Notes: a model not told the origin generated them from the letters alone. Shown: positions 43,492 to 52,524, counted from the stretch's first letter. The stretch: DNA of 64,000 bases from an uncultured Alistipes sp. (GCA_900542505.1 UQNV01000004.1:17516-81515); one strand, 5' to 3'. Numbers and translations: made by a program.

Positions 43492-44454
43492 TTATTTCAA
43501 AAAGCGAGCGAAATAAGCCCGCTCGGCCGTGAAATCGACCTCGCGGAGCGCCTCGATGGCGGCGAGCTGCCGGCGGCAGAAGTCGCGGCACGCCTCGCTT
43601 CCGGGGTGTTGCATCCGGTGTTCGGCCGCCCGGACAATCCGTTCGACCTCGGGCAGCTGTCTTTGCGCCCGTTCGGAGAGGGCCGCCCGGACGAAATGCT
43701 CCCAGACATATTCGACCGCCTGCGTCGAGGGGTGAACCAGGTCGTCGGCGTAGAAGCGGTAGTCGCGCAGGTCGTCCGTCACCATCTCGAAGGCGGGGAA
43801 GTAGCGTACCCGCTCCGGGAAACGCTCCGCAAGCGCCTCGGCCGCCAGCCGCAGCGTCGCCTTGCTGAGCGAGTTGCCCGCCAGCCCGTCGCCCGTATGG
43901 CGCACGGGGCTTACGCTCACGATGACCCGCTTGTCCGCAAGCTCTCTCTCGAGCAGCCGGGCGAGCGGCTCGACGGCTTCGTCGACCGTCAGCCGGCGGC
44001 GGACAAACTCCGAGGCGGGCTGGCGGTGGCAGTTGGCCACCGTCTCTGCTCCGTGGTCGTAGACCCACGCCGTGCCGAAGGTGAGCAGCAGCGTGTCGGC
44101 TCCGCGCAGCGCCTCGGCGCCGCGCCGCACGGCCTCGTTCATCGCCTCGAGCGCCTCGTCTGCCTCCGTGTGCGAAAACGAACCGTGGAATCCGTAGTGG
44201 AACCATAGGCCGTCGGCCGAGCGGCGGAGCTCCTCGCGGCGGACCGCCTCGGCGCGCAGCAGCCGGCCGAGCGTGGAGGCGATGGAGCGAGGGTTGAAGA
44301 GTACGCCCGTGGGGTTGGCCTCGATGCGGAACTTCGCCCGTGCGAGCCGGGCCGGAATGAGCTCGGCAAAGCACGAACCGAGGGCCAGCATCCGGCTCGT
44401 GTAGTCGATGTCGGTGCCGAGGCTGAAGGGTTCTATTTCGGTGCGGAACTTCAT
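43492..44454 (-). CDS. GSCFA domain protein
   Basis: A 320-residue GSCFA-family protein, a relative of the SGNH/GDSL hydrolases. The namesake motif is LALGSCFAE near residue 25; other conserved stretches are GVLFNPRSI, LTFGTAWVY, SVSPVRH and DDLVHPSTQAVEYVWEHF, where the late Asp and His could complete a Ser-His-Asp site. Substrate unknown; some relatives act on cell envelope glycans. It is 33 bases after mnmA. Confidence 0.88.
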   Translation of the reverse strand: MKFRTEIEPFSLGTDIDYTSRMLALGSCFAELIPARLARAKFRIEANPTGVLFNPRSIASTLGRLLRAEAVRREELRRSADGLWFHYGFHGSFSHTEADEALEAMNEAVRRGAEALRGADTLLLTFGTAWVYDHGAETVANCHRQPASEFVRRRLTVDEAVEPLARLLERELADKRVIVSVSPVRHTGDGLAGNSLSKATLRLAAEALAERFPERVRYFPAFEMVTDDLRDYRFYADDLVHPSTQAVEYVWEHFVRAALSERAQRQLPEVERIVRAAEHRMQHPGSEACRDFCRRQLAAIEALREVDFTAERAYFARFLK

Positions 44455-44487
44455 GTTGCGGGGATGAGGTGCTGAAGCCGTGGGCGC

Positions 44488-45693
44488 TTATCGGTCGATG
44501 ACGCCCGAGCCGACGAGCTCCTCGCCGTCGTACCAGGCGGCGAACTGGCCCGGGGTGATGCCCCGCTGCGGCTCGTCGAAGAGGATGAAGCCGCCCTCGT
44601 CGCGGACGTAGAGCGTGGCATCCTGAAGCGGCTGGCGGTAGCGTATCCGCACGCGGAAGCGGCCGCTCCGGCCCGGGGCGAGTTCCCGCGTGGGGTTGAC
44701 CCAGTGCATCTCTTCGGGGCGGATGTGCAGCGCGTGGCGGTAGAGGCCCGGATGGGCATCGCCTTCGCCGACATAGATGACGTTCTGTTCGACGTCGGTG
44801 GCCAGGATGAAGAGCGATTCCCGGCGGCCGCCGATGCCGAGCCCCTTGCGCTGGCCGATGGTATAGAAGTGGGCGCCGTTGTGTTCGCCGATTTTCTTGC
44901 CGTCGCGCACGGTGTAGTGCCACGGCTCGGCCAGGGCCGCAAGCTGTTCGGTCGTGGGTTCGGTGCCGGGGGCGGGAGGGGTAGGCCGGCCGGCGTATTT
45001 GGGCCACTCGGCGCGTATTTCGTGGACGTTGCCCCGCCGTGCGGCCAGCTTCTGCTGGAGGAAGAGCGGCAGGTCGACCTTGCCCACGAAGCAGATTCCC
45101 TGCGAATCCTTGCGCTTGGCGGTGGCCAGCCCCTGCTCGGCGGCGATACGCCGCACCTCGGGTTTGAGCAGCCCGCCTACGGGGAAGAGCGCCGGGCGCA
45201 GCTGCTCCTGCGAGAGCTGGCAGAGGAAGTAGCTCTGGTCCTTGCCCGGGTCGCTGCCCGCAAGCAGCCGCCATGTCGTGCCGCCGTCGGCGCGCACCTC
45301 CTCGGCCTTGCGGCAGTAGTGGCCCGTGGCGACGTAGTCGGCCCCCAGGCGGAAGGCCTCCTTCATGAAGACGTCGAACTTGATTTCGCGGTTGCAGAGC
45401 ACGTCGGGATTGGGTGTGCGGCCCCGCTCGTACTCCGAGAACATGTAGTCGACCACCCGCCGGCGGTATTCGGCCGAGAGGTCCGTCACGTGGAGCGGAA
45501 TGTCGAGCCGGCGCGCGACCAGCTCGGCGAAGAGGCGGTCGTCGTGCCACGGGCAGTCGCCCTCGAGTGTGCCCGTGGTGTCGTGCCAGTTAATCATGAA
45601 GAGTCCCACCACGTCGTATCCCTGCTGCTTGAGCAGGTAGGCGGCTACCGACGAATCGACGCCGCCCGAGAGTCCTATTACAACACGTTTCAT
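44488..45693 (-). CDS. mnmA: tRNA-specific 2-thiouridylase MnmA
   Basis: A 401-residue enzyme that puts sulfur on U34 of tRNA-Glu, -Gln and -Lys. The ATP PP-loop is GLSGGVDSS (residues 7-15). The catalytic cysteines are Cys100 (DVLCNREIKF) and Cys201 (GICFVG). It needs a persulfide donor, and sufE lies in the same operon, so shared sulfur supply is plausible. Its ATG overlaps the stop of the upstream lipoprotein gene. Confidence 0.97.
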   Translation of the reverse strand: MKRVVIGLSGGVDSSVAAYLLKQQGYDVVGLFMINWHDTTGTLEGDCPWHDDRLFAELVARRLDIPLHVTDLSAEYRRRVVDYMFSEYERGRTPNPDVLCNREIKFDVFMKEAFRLGADYVATGHYCRKAEEVRADGGTTWRLLAGSDPGKDQSYFLCQLSQEQLRPALFPVGGLLKPEVRRIAAEQGLATAKRKDSQGICFVGKVDLPLFLQQKLAARRGNVHEIRAEWPKYAGRPTPPAPGTEPTTEQLAALAEPWHYTVRDGKKIGEHNGAHFYTIGQRKGLGIGGRRESLFILATDVEQNVIYVGEGDAHPGLYRHALHIRPEEMHWVNPTRELAPGRSGRFRVRIRYRQPLQDATLYVRDEGGFILFDEPQRGITPGQFAAWYDGEELVGSGVIDR

Positions 45694-46667
45694 CTTTGCT
45701 GTCGTTCGAGTGTTTCGACGAGGAGCCCCGTCAGGTCGAGCCCGGGCTCCGTGAAGAGGCGCGAGGTGTCGGCTCCGAGCAGCTCGAGCACCCGCATCAG
45801 GTTGTAGCCCGTGGCGTAGAAGTAGGTCGTCCGCACCGGGTCGTCGAGCCAGGTGTCCTGCTCGGTATAGATGCCCAGGCGGAGGCCGGTCGTGGCCTCG
45901 ACGTAGCGGGCCGTCCCCTCCATCAGTTCGTAGAGGCGTTCGGCCTCGACCATCCGTGGGTCGTTGTAGCGGAGCATCCGTTCGTGGCGCTCGGCGCGGG
46001 TGTCGAGGTAGAGGCGGAGGCAGGAGTCGCGGCGTGCGGTGTCGCCGGCCGCAAGAGCAGCGCGCAGCGCCTCGTTTTCGCGGTCAATCAGTCTGCGCAG
46101 CCAGTCCGTACCCTGGTAGTGGCGGCGGAAGGGGCCCTGCGGAAAGTCGAGGCAGTGCTGCTCGAACTCACGCACGAACTCGGGGTGCATCAGCTGGAAG
46201 CCGTGGGTGTACTCGTGAAGCGCCATGAGCGCCCAGGCCTCGTCGGAATCGGTCCCGGCGACGAACTGCGCCGTGGTCTCGGGCGAGCTGCAGAGCAGGA
46301 CGGGCGAGCGGTAGTCGAAGCGGGTCGAATCGTCGAACGTGAGGCACGTATGCATGTGGAAGGGGAGCGAATCCACGCGGGCGCACTTGTAGATGCTCAA
46401 ACCCTCCTCTTCGTGCATCGGGCGGCACGCCAGCCTGTCGCGGAGGGTCCGGGTCGGGTTTACGGCATAGCAGACCGAGTCGGTGTAGTAGAGCATCGGC
46501 ACGTCGCACTGCGGACGGAGCAGGGCGGGCCATCGGCGGCCCGCCTCGTCGCGCAGTTCGCGCACCAGACGGATGCGGTGGACGATAAGCGCTTCGCCTT
46601 CGGGCTGCGGTGCCGAGCAGCCGCTCAGCAGCAGGACCAGGGCGTATAGTGCGAGGATTCGTTTCAT
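45690..46667 (-). CDS. Putative zinc metallopeptidase lipoprotein (HEXXH)
   Basis: A 325-residue lipoprotein (LLSGC, Cys17) with a gluzincin-like motif HEYTHGFQLMHPEF at residues 151-164: His151, Glu152 and His155 fit HEXXH. A late Glu in MEGTARYVEATTG may be the third ligand. It resembles Bacteroidota secreted proteins of unknown function with a DUF-type peptidase core. It is first in the operon with mnmA. Activity is inferred from the motif only. Confidence 0.75.
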   Translation of the reverse strand: MKRILALYALVLLLSGCSAPQPEGEALIVHRIRLVRELRDEAGRRWPALLRPQCDVPMLYYTDSVCYAVNPTRTLRDRLACRPMHEEEGLSIYKCARVDSLPFHMHTCLTFDDSTRFDYRSPVLLCSSPETTAQFVAGTDSDEAWALMALHEYTHGFQLMHPEFVREFEQHCLDFPQGPFRRHYQGTDWLRRLIDRENEALRAALAAGDTARRDSCLRLYLDTRAERHERMLRYNDPRMVEAERLYELMEGTARYVEATTGLRLGIYTEQDTWLDDPVRTTYFYATGYNLMRVLELLGADTSRLFTEPGLDLTGLLVETLERQQR

Positions 46668-46806
46668 GGATGTCGCGTTTGGGGCAGGCTGTCGGTATGC
46701 GCTGCCGGTTGCGAAATTACGAAAAATATTCAACAACCCGAAACGCCGACGGGGCGGACGGCTGCGACCGTCTGCCCCGCAGGTGTATCGGTGCGGGATT
46801 CCGCCC

Positions 46807-47328
46807 TCAGAGGTCGGTCATACCCTCGGGAAGCACGAGCTTCACGCTCCGCTGCTCGAAGTCGATGTGGGCGATGAACTCCTCGACGGCTGGGACCAGC
46901 ACCCGTCGTCCGCCCGTCTCCAGTTCGAAGAGCGGGTTGGCTTCGCTGTCGTAGTAGTCGGTCAGCCGGCCCTCGAAATGGAGGGGTTCGGCCTCGTGGC
47001 GCGTCTCGATGCCCTCGACATGGAACCCGATGAGGTCTTCGAGGTAGAACTCGTCGTCGTCCCGCTCGCCGCTCTCGATGCGGAACTCGAGACCGACGAG
47101 CTCCGCCGCGCGGCGCTCCGTATCGAAGTCGGCAAACGAGGCGACGGCGCCCGAGATGCCTCGCCGTTCGAAGCGTTCGCACCAGAGCGGTACGTCGAGC
47201 GAGTCGATTTCGACGAAAAGCGGGGTCTGCTGCGGAGTGAACTCCTCCGGGAAGTCGGCATAGAGCGAGAGCATCAGTCCGCCCTCGGTGCCGAAGGGTT
47301 TGTTGATTCTGCCGGCGGGAACAAGCAT
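46807..47328 (-). CDS. rimM: 16S rRNA processing protein RimM
   Basis: A 173-residue RimM, which binds protein S19 and helps mature the 30S head. The N-terminal VPAGRINKPFGTEGGL and the PRC-barrel end (RRVLVPAVEEFIAHIDFEQR, ending LVLPEGMTDL) are clear. It follows rpsP, the usual pairing, but about 147 bases including a terminator separate the two. No oddities. Confidence 0.93.
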   Translation of the reverse strand: MLVPAGRINKPFGTEGGLMLSLYADFPEEFTPQQTPLFVEIDSLDVPLWCERFERRGISGAVASFADFDTERRAAELVGLEFRIESGERDDDEFYLEDLIGFHVEGIETRHEAEPLHFEGRLTDYYDSEANPLFELETGGRRVLVPAVEEFIAHIDFEQRSVKLVLPEGMTDL

Positions 47329-47415
47329 GGTAGGGGTGTTTTGGTGTGTGATGGCATGGGGTTGTGGCGGCGGGCGTCCGGGACGGGGCCTTGTCCGCCG
47401 GACCTGCCGGAAACG

Positions 47416-47455
47416 AAAAACCCGATAAATCTCCGAAGAGAGTTACCGGGCGTTT
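47416..47455 (-). terminator. Terminator of rpsP
   Basis: CCCG (47421-47424) pairs with CGGG near 47447-47450; the stem has an inner TCTC/GAGA part with a CGAA/TTCG loop, and on the minus strand it is followed by TTTTTCG. Some readthrough to rimM is possible. Confidence 0.7.
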
Positions 47456-47474
47456 TCGAAAGAGAGACCTGCGA

Positions 47475-48017
47475 TTAAGCCTCAGCGGGAGCCTCGGCGC
47501 CCTCGGCGGGAGCTTCGGCAGCAGCAGCCTCAGCGGCCTCCTTGGCAGCGGCTTCGGCAGCGGCCTTCTTCTCGGCGATGGCCTTTGCGCGCTCCTCGTT
47601 GACCTTGGCCTCGGCAGCCAGACGGGCCTTCTGGGCCGACTTGGCATCCGATGCGAGCTTGTTGCTCTTGGCCTCAATCTTGCCGGCCTTGGCCTCGAGC
47701 CACTTGTTGAAGCGAGCCTCGGCTTCAGCCTCGGTGAATGCGCCCTTGGCGACACCACCCAGCAGGTGCTTCTTGTACATTACGCCCTTGTACGAGAGAA
47801 TTGCCCGACAAGTATCCGTAGGTTGTGCGCCTTTGAGTAACCAACCCAGAGCTTTCTCGAAGTTCAGGTCAATCGTAGCAGGATTCGTGTTGGGGTTGTA
47901 GGTACCCAGCTTCTCGATGAATTTACCGTCACGCGGCGCTCTGCTATCTGCGGCAACGATGTGGTAGAAGGCGTAACCCTTCTTGCCATGGCGTGCCAGA
48001 CGAATTTTAACAGCCAT
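47475..48017 (-). CDS. rpsP: 30S ribosomal protein S16 with long C-terminal extension
   Basis: A 180-residue S16, about twice the common length of 80-90. The core ([20 protein letters not shown] to about residue 85) is standard. From residue 95 on, the tail is rich in Ala, Glu and Lys ([20 protein letters not shown] and similar), probably helical or disordered. Such tails are known in Bacteroidota S16, so the start and frame are trusted. A consensus promoter precedes it. Confidence 0.95.
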   Translation of the reverse strand: MAVKIRLARHGKKGYAFYHIVAADSRAPRDGKFIEKLGTYNPNTNPATIDLNFEKALGWLLKGAQPTDTCRAILSYKGVMYKKHLLGGVAKGAFTEAEAEARFNKWLEAKAGKIEAKSNKLASDAKSAQKARLAAEAKVNEERAKAIAEKKAAAEAAAKEAAEAAAAEAPAEGAEAPAEA

Positions 48018-48072
48018 TTGCTATAAAATTAAAATTAATAAAACGCTCACCCACTTTGGGCTTTTAAGCCTG

Positions 48073-48103
48073 CAAATGTAGGCAAAATATTTCGGATGGC
48101 AAA
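48073..48103 (-). promoter_or_regulatory. Consensus promoter of rpsP
   Basis: On the minus strand TTTG (48100-48103), 19 bases, then TACATTTG (48073-48080). Exact match. Confidence 0.8.
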
Positions 48104-48238
48104 ATAATTCGTTGAAAAAGCGTCGGATGCGGCTCGTCCGACCTCCTCGGCGCCTCACGGTCCTGCGCGCCGGCGCTCTCCTCCCGGAGAAAACTCCCGG
48201 AGGCACGCCGGCTCCGGATGCATTCCCTGCCGGGGAGG

Positions 48239-48359
48239 CGACGGGTTGCGGCGGATGGCGGATAGCGGGGGGCAGGCGGCGGAAGTCGACGGGTTGCGGC
48301 AGAGGTCGGCAGGCGGCAGGCTGTGGCGGAAGTCGTAAGGCGACGAACGGCGGAAGTCG
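48239..48359. repeat. Decayed direct repeats in a GC-rich spacer
   Basis: GGCGGAAGTCG occurs three times (48278-48288, 48325-48335, 48349-48359) and CGACGGGTTGCGGC twice (48239-48252, 48287-48300). The stretch 48110-48450 has no supportable gene; its open frame is Arg/Gly/Pro low-complexity. Confidence 0.6.
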
Positions 48360-48454
48360 GCTGGCGCGGCGTCGCCCGGCACCCCCGCGGAGGCTGCGGC
48401 TGACCGCGGGCTGCGGGCCGCCGCTCCCCGCGCGGTCCGAATATGAGGCCAACG

Positions 48455-48486
48455 TTTGGAGAATCGGGGGATTTGTATTAATTTTG
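48455..48486 (+). promoter_or_regulatory. Consensus promoter of the tRNA-Arg gene
   Basis: TTTG (48455-48458), 20 bases, TAATTTTG (48479-48486), about 33 bases before the mature tRNA. Confidence 0.8.
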
Positions 48487-48518
48487 CATCCCGAAATCGC
48501 CTTGAGGCGGTTGGCGAT

Positions 48519-48592
48519 GGTTCCGTAGCTCAGTTGGATAGAGCAACAGCCTTCTAAGCTGTGGGTCTTGGGTTCGAATCCCAACGGAATCA
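48519..48592 (+). tRNA. tRNA-Arg (anticodon TCT)
   Basis: A 74-base cloverleaf. Acceptor arms GGTTCCG and CGGAATC pair (with one G-T), followed by the discriminator A. The D-arm contains AGCTCAGTTGGATAGAGC, the anticodon arm is ACAGC-CTTCTAA-GCTGT with anticodon TCT, and the T-loop is GGTTCGAATCC. The 3' CCA is not encoded. It has its own promoter and a strong terminator. Confidence 0.97.
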
Positions 48593-48602
48593 CCCGAAAC
48601 GG

Positions 48603-48641
48603 AAAGCGGGAGACTCTTCTGGAGAGTCTCCCGCTTTTTTT
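48603..48641 (+). terminator. Terminator of tRNA-Arg
   Basis: A perfect 15-bp stem (48603-48617 with 48623-48637) and a T-run, ten bases after the tRNA. Confidence 0.93.
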
Positions 48642-48794
48642 GTGCACTCCGGCCGTCCCGTTCCATCGGGCGGACCCGTCTGCCTCAGGGCTGAATGACG
48701 GTCCGGGCCGCAATGTCTGTCGCGAGTCTGACCGGCGGGTGCGGGCTCCGTCCCGGCCTGCTCCTGCGGAGAGCCGGCGGAATCCTGCCCCGGC

Positions 48795-51116
48795 TCAGCA
48801 TACGCGGAGCGTGTCGACGAGCGGATGCTCGGCCGACGAGGGTCCCACCTCGATGCGTATGCGTCCCTCGTAGCTCTTCGGACGGTAGTCGCGGCCGATA
48901 ATCTGCAGGTCGCCGGGCGTGAGGCGGAACTCCACCTCGCGCGCCTCACCGGCCGGGATGGCGACGCGTTCGAATGCCTTCAGTTCGCGTACGGGCTGCA
49001 CCAGCGGCGCCTCCAGATGGCGGATGTAGAGCTGGGCCACCTCCTCGCCGTCGCGTGCTCCGGTGTTGCGCACCGTGCAGCGGATGCGGTAGTCGTCCGC
49101 TCCGAGCGTCTCGACCTCGAGGTCGCCGTACTCGAAGTGCGTATAGCTGCGGCCGAAGCCGAAGGGGTAGAGCGGCGTGGCCTCCAGTTCGACGTAATCG
49201 TGGTTGGCCGGCACGAGCTTGTTGTAGTGGACGGGCAGCTGTCCCTCGGTGCGGGGAATCGAGACGGGGAGACGTCCTGCGGGGTTGTAGCGTCCGAAGA
49301 GCACCTCGGCCAGCGCATCGCCGCCGGCCTGGCCCGGATACCAGGCCACCAGCAGTGCATCGGCATGCTCCGAGGCCCAGCGCATGTCGAGCGGGCGTCC
49401 CTCGATGTAGACGACCACCAGCGGCTTGCCGGTCCGTTCGAGTGCGCGCAGCAGCTCCTCCTGTCGGCCGAGCAGCGCCAGCGAGGCGCGGTCGTTACCC
49501 TCGCCGCACTCCATGTCCTTCAGGCTGCGGGTCGAGGCCACGGCGGCTCCCGTGGCGAGGTATTCCGTGTCGAAGTCGCGGGCGCTCGAACCTCCGACCG
49601 CCACCACGACGACATCCGAGCGACGTGCCGCATCGACCGCCCAGTCGATTTCGGCCGACGAGAGGTCGCGGATGGCGCAGCCGCGGACGTAGCGGACGCG
49701 GTCGGCTCCGATGAGCCGTTCGATGCCGCGGCGCAGCGTCGTCACGCCGTCGGACTGCTGGGCCGTGTAGTCGCCCAGCTGGTTGTATACGTTGTCGGCG
49801 TTGGGACCGATGACGGCCACCGTGCCCACCTCCGTCCGAAGGGGCAGCACGCCGTTGTTCTCGAGCAGCACGATGCTCTGGCGCGCGGCGTCGAGCGCCG
49901 TCTGGCGGTGGGCGTCGCTGCCCGACGTGCAGGCCTCAGCATCGACGTAGGGGTTCTCGAAGAGACCCATCTCGAACTTGAGCCGCAGCACCCGTTCGGC
50001 AGCCCGGTCGATGAGCACCGGGTCGACAAGTCCCTTGCGCACCGACTCGATGAGCGTGAGGTAGGCCTCGCCGCAGAGGTCGGCATCGACTCCGGCCGTG
50101 AGCGCCTTGCGTGCCGCGTCGTCGACCGACGTGGCCACACCGTGCGTCTGGTAGAGTCCCTCGATGCTGAAGAGGTCCGAGATGACGAAGCCCTCGAAGC
50201 CCCACTCGCCGCGGAGCACCTGGCCGATGAGGTAGTCGTTCATCGTGCAGGGAACGCCGTCGATGGAGCTGTAGGCGGTCATCACCGAGCGGGCGCCCGC
50301 CCGGACGGCCGCCTCGACGGGCGGCAGGAAGGTGCGGCGCAGCTCACGCTCGCCGAGCAGGTTGGCACTGCCGTTCTGGCCTCCGTCCGAGGCTCCGTAG
50401 GCGGCGATGTGCTTGAGCGTCGAGAGGGCGTGGCCCTCCTGGCTCAGGTCGGCCGAGCCCAGACCCTCGACAAAGGCGCGTCCCATGGCGGCCGAGAGGG
50501 TCGGGTCTTCGCCGTAGGACTCCTCGGTACGCGACCAGCGGGGGTCACGCACCACGTCGAGCACCGGCCCGTAGGCGATGTGGGCTCCCTGGGTGCGGAT
50601 TTCCGAGGCGATGGTTTGCCCCATGCGGCGGATAAGCTCGGGGTTCCACGTCGAGGCCTGTCCCAGTGCCGTGGGGAAGACCGTCGCGCCGATGGCCATG
50701 AAGCCGTGGGGCGCCTCCTCGGCCAGGAAGAGCGGAATGCCCCAGCGGCTGTGCTCGATGGCGTAGCGCTGCATGCGGTTGGCCAGCTCGGCGCCCATGC
50801 GGGGCGAGAGCCCCGTCTCGAGGTTGCGCTGCGTCCAGGGGTCGGCGCGGAAGGTGCCCCACAACATGCCGATGTGGCGCTCGTCGACCAGCTCGCGGAA
50901 GCGGTCGGTCAGCAGCACCGAGTCGCCGCGGCGTTCGTAGGTCTCCCAGCCGTAGGGGCACTGCAGCTGCCCGACCTTCTCTTCGAGGCTCATGCGCCGC
51001 ACCAGGTCGGCGGCGCGTGCCTCGGGACTCTGTGTCGCATCGAGGTAGAGCGGTGTCGTTTGGCAGGAGCCCAGCCCGAGCAGCAGCGCTCCCATCAGGG
51101 TTTTCAGGGTTTTCAT
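48795..51116 (-). CDS. bglX: GH3 family beta-glycosidase lipoprotein
   Basis: A 773-residue glycoside hydrolase family 3 enzyme, BglX-like, exported as a lipoprotein (LGLGSC). The GH3 N-terminal barrel includes LAEEAPHGFMAIGATVFPT (family EA-HG motif), DPRWSRTEESYGEDP and KHIAAYGASDGGQN. The nucleophile Asp is in GFVISDLFSIEGLY. The C-terminal GH3 domain and a fibronectin-like domain follow (NPAGRLPVSIPRTEGQLP, PLYPFGFGRSYTHFEY). It removes terminal beta-linked sugars from oligosaccharides. It lies between the core and the locus C block but has no shared operon with either. Confidence 0.93.
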   Translation of the reverse strand: MKTLKTLMGALLLGLGSCQTTPLYLDATQSPEARAADLVRRMSLEEKVGQLQCPYGWETYERRGDSVLLTDRFRELVDERHIGMLWGTFRADPWTQRNLETGLSPRMGAELANRMQRYAIEHSRWGIPLFLAEEAPHGFMAIGATVFPTALGQASTWNPELIRRMGQTIASEIRTQGAHIAYGPVLDVVRDPRWSRTEESYGEDPTLSAAMGRAFVEGLGSADLSQEGHALSTLKHIAAYGASDGGQNGSANLLGERELRRTFLPPVEAAVRAGARSVMTAYSSIDGVPCTMNDYLIGQVLRGEWGFEGFVISDLFSIEGLYQTHGVATSVDDAARKALTAGVDADLCGEAYLTLIESVRKGLVDPVLIDRAAERVLRLKFEMGLFENPYVDAEACTSGSDAHRQTALDAARQSIVLLENNGVLPLRTEVGTVAVIGPNADNVYNQLGDYTAQQSDGVTTLRRGIERLIGADRVRYVRGCAIRDLSSAEIDWAVDAARRSDVVVVAVGGSSARDFDTEYLATGAAVASTRSLKDMECGEGNDRASLALLGRQEELLRALERTGKPLVVVYIEGRPLDMRWASEHADALLVAWYPGQAGGDALAEVLFGRYNPAGRLPVSIPRTEGQLPVHYNKLVPANHDYVELEATPLYPFGFGRSYTHFEYGDLEVETLGADDYRIRCTVRNTGARDGEEVAQLYIRHLEAPLVQPVRELKAFERVAIPAGEAREVEFRLTPGDLQIIGRDYRPKSYEGRIRIEVGPSSAEHPLVDTLRVC

Positions 51117-51581
51117 CGTTGGTCAGTTATCGTGTTTTTTTCTTTGTTGTTTCGGATGAGCCGGACCGTTCCCGACGGGGCGAGCCCGGATTCGGGGAAC
51201 CTCCGACCTGCAGCCACCCTTATTTTCAAATCCCTCACCATGGGTTGATGCGGCATGTTGTCGGGGTCCCCTCTGCCGGTCCCCACGCAAGGTGGGGTGA
51301 CCGAAGCCATTAACGGTCTTGTGGCTGAAGCGTGACGCCGTCTTTCGGACGAGCCTCGCAGCGAGGCGCACGGGTCGGGCCGCATGTTTCCGTTCCGGAG
51401 CGTGCCGGGGTGGGAGGGGAGCCGTGACCACTCGTGCCGATGCGGGTCAGCGCATGGTTCGTTTGGCGTCGTCCGCGGCCGCAGGCATGCGCTCCCGTTC
51501 AGATAATTCCGGGAAGGGCGCCGCAGTTCGGGTGCGGACGGCAACGTATTTCTTTAAGGTACGTACGGCGTTTTGTCGCCG
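51117..51581. other. Gene-free spacer upstream of the GH3 gene
   Basis: About 465 bases, GC-rich, including a small hairpin CCCCAC/GTGGGG (51281-51297). Several overlapping open frames exist, but none has a start context or a family I recognise. It may be a decayed gene or mobile fragment. Confidence 0.5.
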
Positions 51582-51753
51582 AAAGATAGTGAAAGGCGAG
51601 CGCAGAGGCAAAAGAAAAACGGAGTTTTTCGCAATTTGACTCTGCCGAGCCGCCTCCTGTCTTCTCTAAAGATAGTGAAAGGCGAGCGCAGAGGCAAAAG
51701 AAAAACGGAGCTTTTCGCAATTTGATTCTGCCGGGCCGCCTCCTGTCTTCTCC
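51582..51753. repeat. 86-bp tandem repeat, two copies
   Basis: Two adjacent units of 86 bp (51582-51667 and 51668-51753) differ at only a few positions; a third partial match begins at 51754. Each unit contains AAAGATAGTGAAAGGCGAGC and an A-rich to GC-rich turn. No coding or RNA function is visible. It lies between DUF1573 and GH3 genes. Confidence 0.85.
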
Positions 51754-51786
51754 GAAGGCAGTGGGTTTGTCGCAGATTTCCGCGCA

Positions 51787-52524
51787 CTATTCTACGGCAC
51801 CCTTCAGCAGGAGGGGTGCGCAGAGCTCACCGTAAAGCCTGATATAGAGCGTATCCGTATAGGGACCCGAAGGTTTTCCGTCCGTTGCGACGCGTACGGC
51901 CGCTTCGGCGCGCGCTCCGGGCGCAAGGTAGGCCGGGATTTCAGCCTGTACGTCGGGCGAGCTGGCGCTCCAGTTGAGCCGCATCGGGGCCTCGGACGTA
52001 TTGCAGAGCGTAAAGGTGCGTACGGGGCTCTCTCCGCGTTTGGAGAGGCGCATGCCGACCGCCTTCACGTCGGTACGAAGACCTTTGGCCACTTCGTTGG
52101 GAAAGCGGAGCTCCTCCTCCGTCATGTTCCCTTCCACGTAGCCGAGTATCATCAGAGTGTTGAATTTCCGGTATGAGCCGTTGGTTGCGACCACCGTGAG
52201 GCCGCGCTTCTGTTCGCCGAACAGGTCCGTGGGGTCGAGCGTCACCTCGACGACGCCCTGCTTGCCGGGTTCAACCGGGGCCTTGGAGTATTCGGGCACG
52301 GCACAACCGCACTGCGAGTGGACCGTGAGGATGCTGACCGGGGCATCGGCAATGTTCGTGTAGACGAACCGCAGCTTGACCTTGCCGTCGGAGGCCTTGA
52401 TGCGGCCGACGTCCATCGTCGGCTGTTCGAACCTCAGGATACGGGCGGTCTGTGCCCGGAGGGTCGTTGCAAAGCCCAGTGCAAGCACAAGCAGAAGTGT
52501 ACGGTACAGCAGGTTGTAATGCAT
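51787..52524 (-). CDS. DUF1573 family secreted protein
   Basis: A 245-residue exported protein with a signal peptide ending near TTLRAQTA. Residues about 30-130 form a DUF1573 (Ig-like, HYDIN-type) domain: FEQPTMDVGRIKASDGKVKL and VHSQCGCAVPEYSK with the typical CGC, then VEVTLDPTDLFG. A second similar half follows. Function unknown. It lies downstream of the locus C lipoproteins but after a strong terminator, so it may be a separate unit or a readthrough tail. Confidence 0.85.
   Translation of the reverse strand: MHYNLLYRTLLLVLALGFATTLRAQTARILRFEQPTMDVGRIKASDGKVKLRFVYTNIADAPVSILTVHSQCGCAVPEYSKAPVEPGKQGVVEVTLDPTDLFGEQKRGLTVVATNGSYRKFNTLMILGYVEGNMTEEELRFPNEVAKGLRTDVKAVGMRLSKRGESPVRTFTLCNTSEAPMRLNWSASSPDVQAEIPAYLAPGARAEAAVRVATDGKPSGPYTDTLYIRLYGELCAPLLLKGAVE

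Noticed and set aside
51582..51753. The 86-bp repeat as a CRISPR array
   Set aside because: Only two contiguous units with no variable spacers between them.
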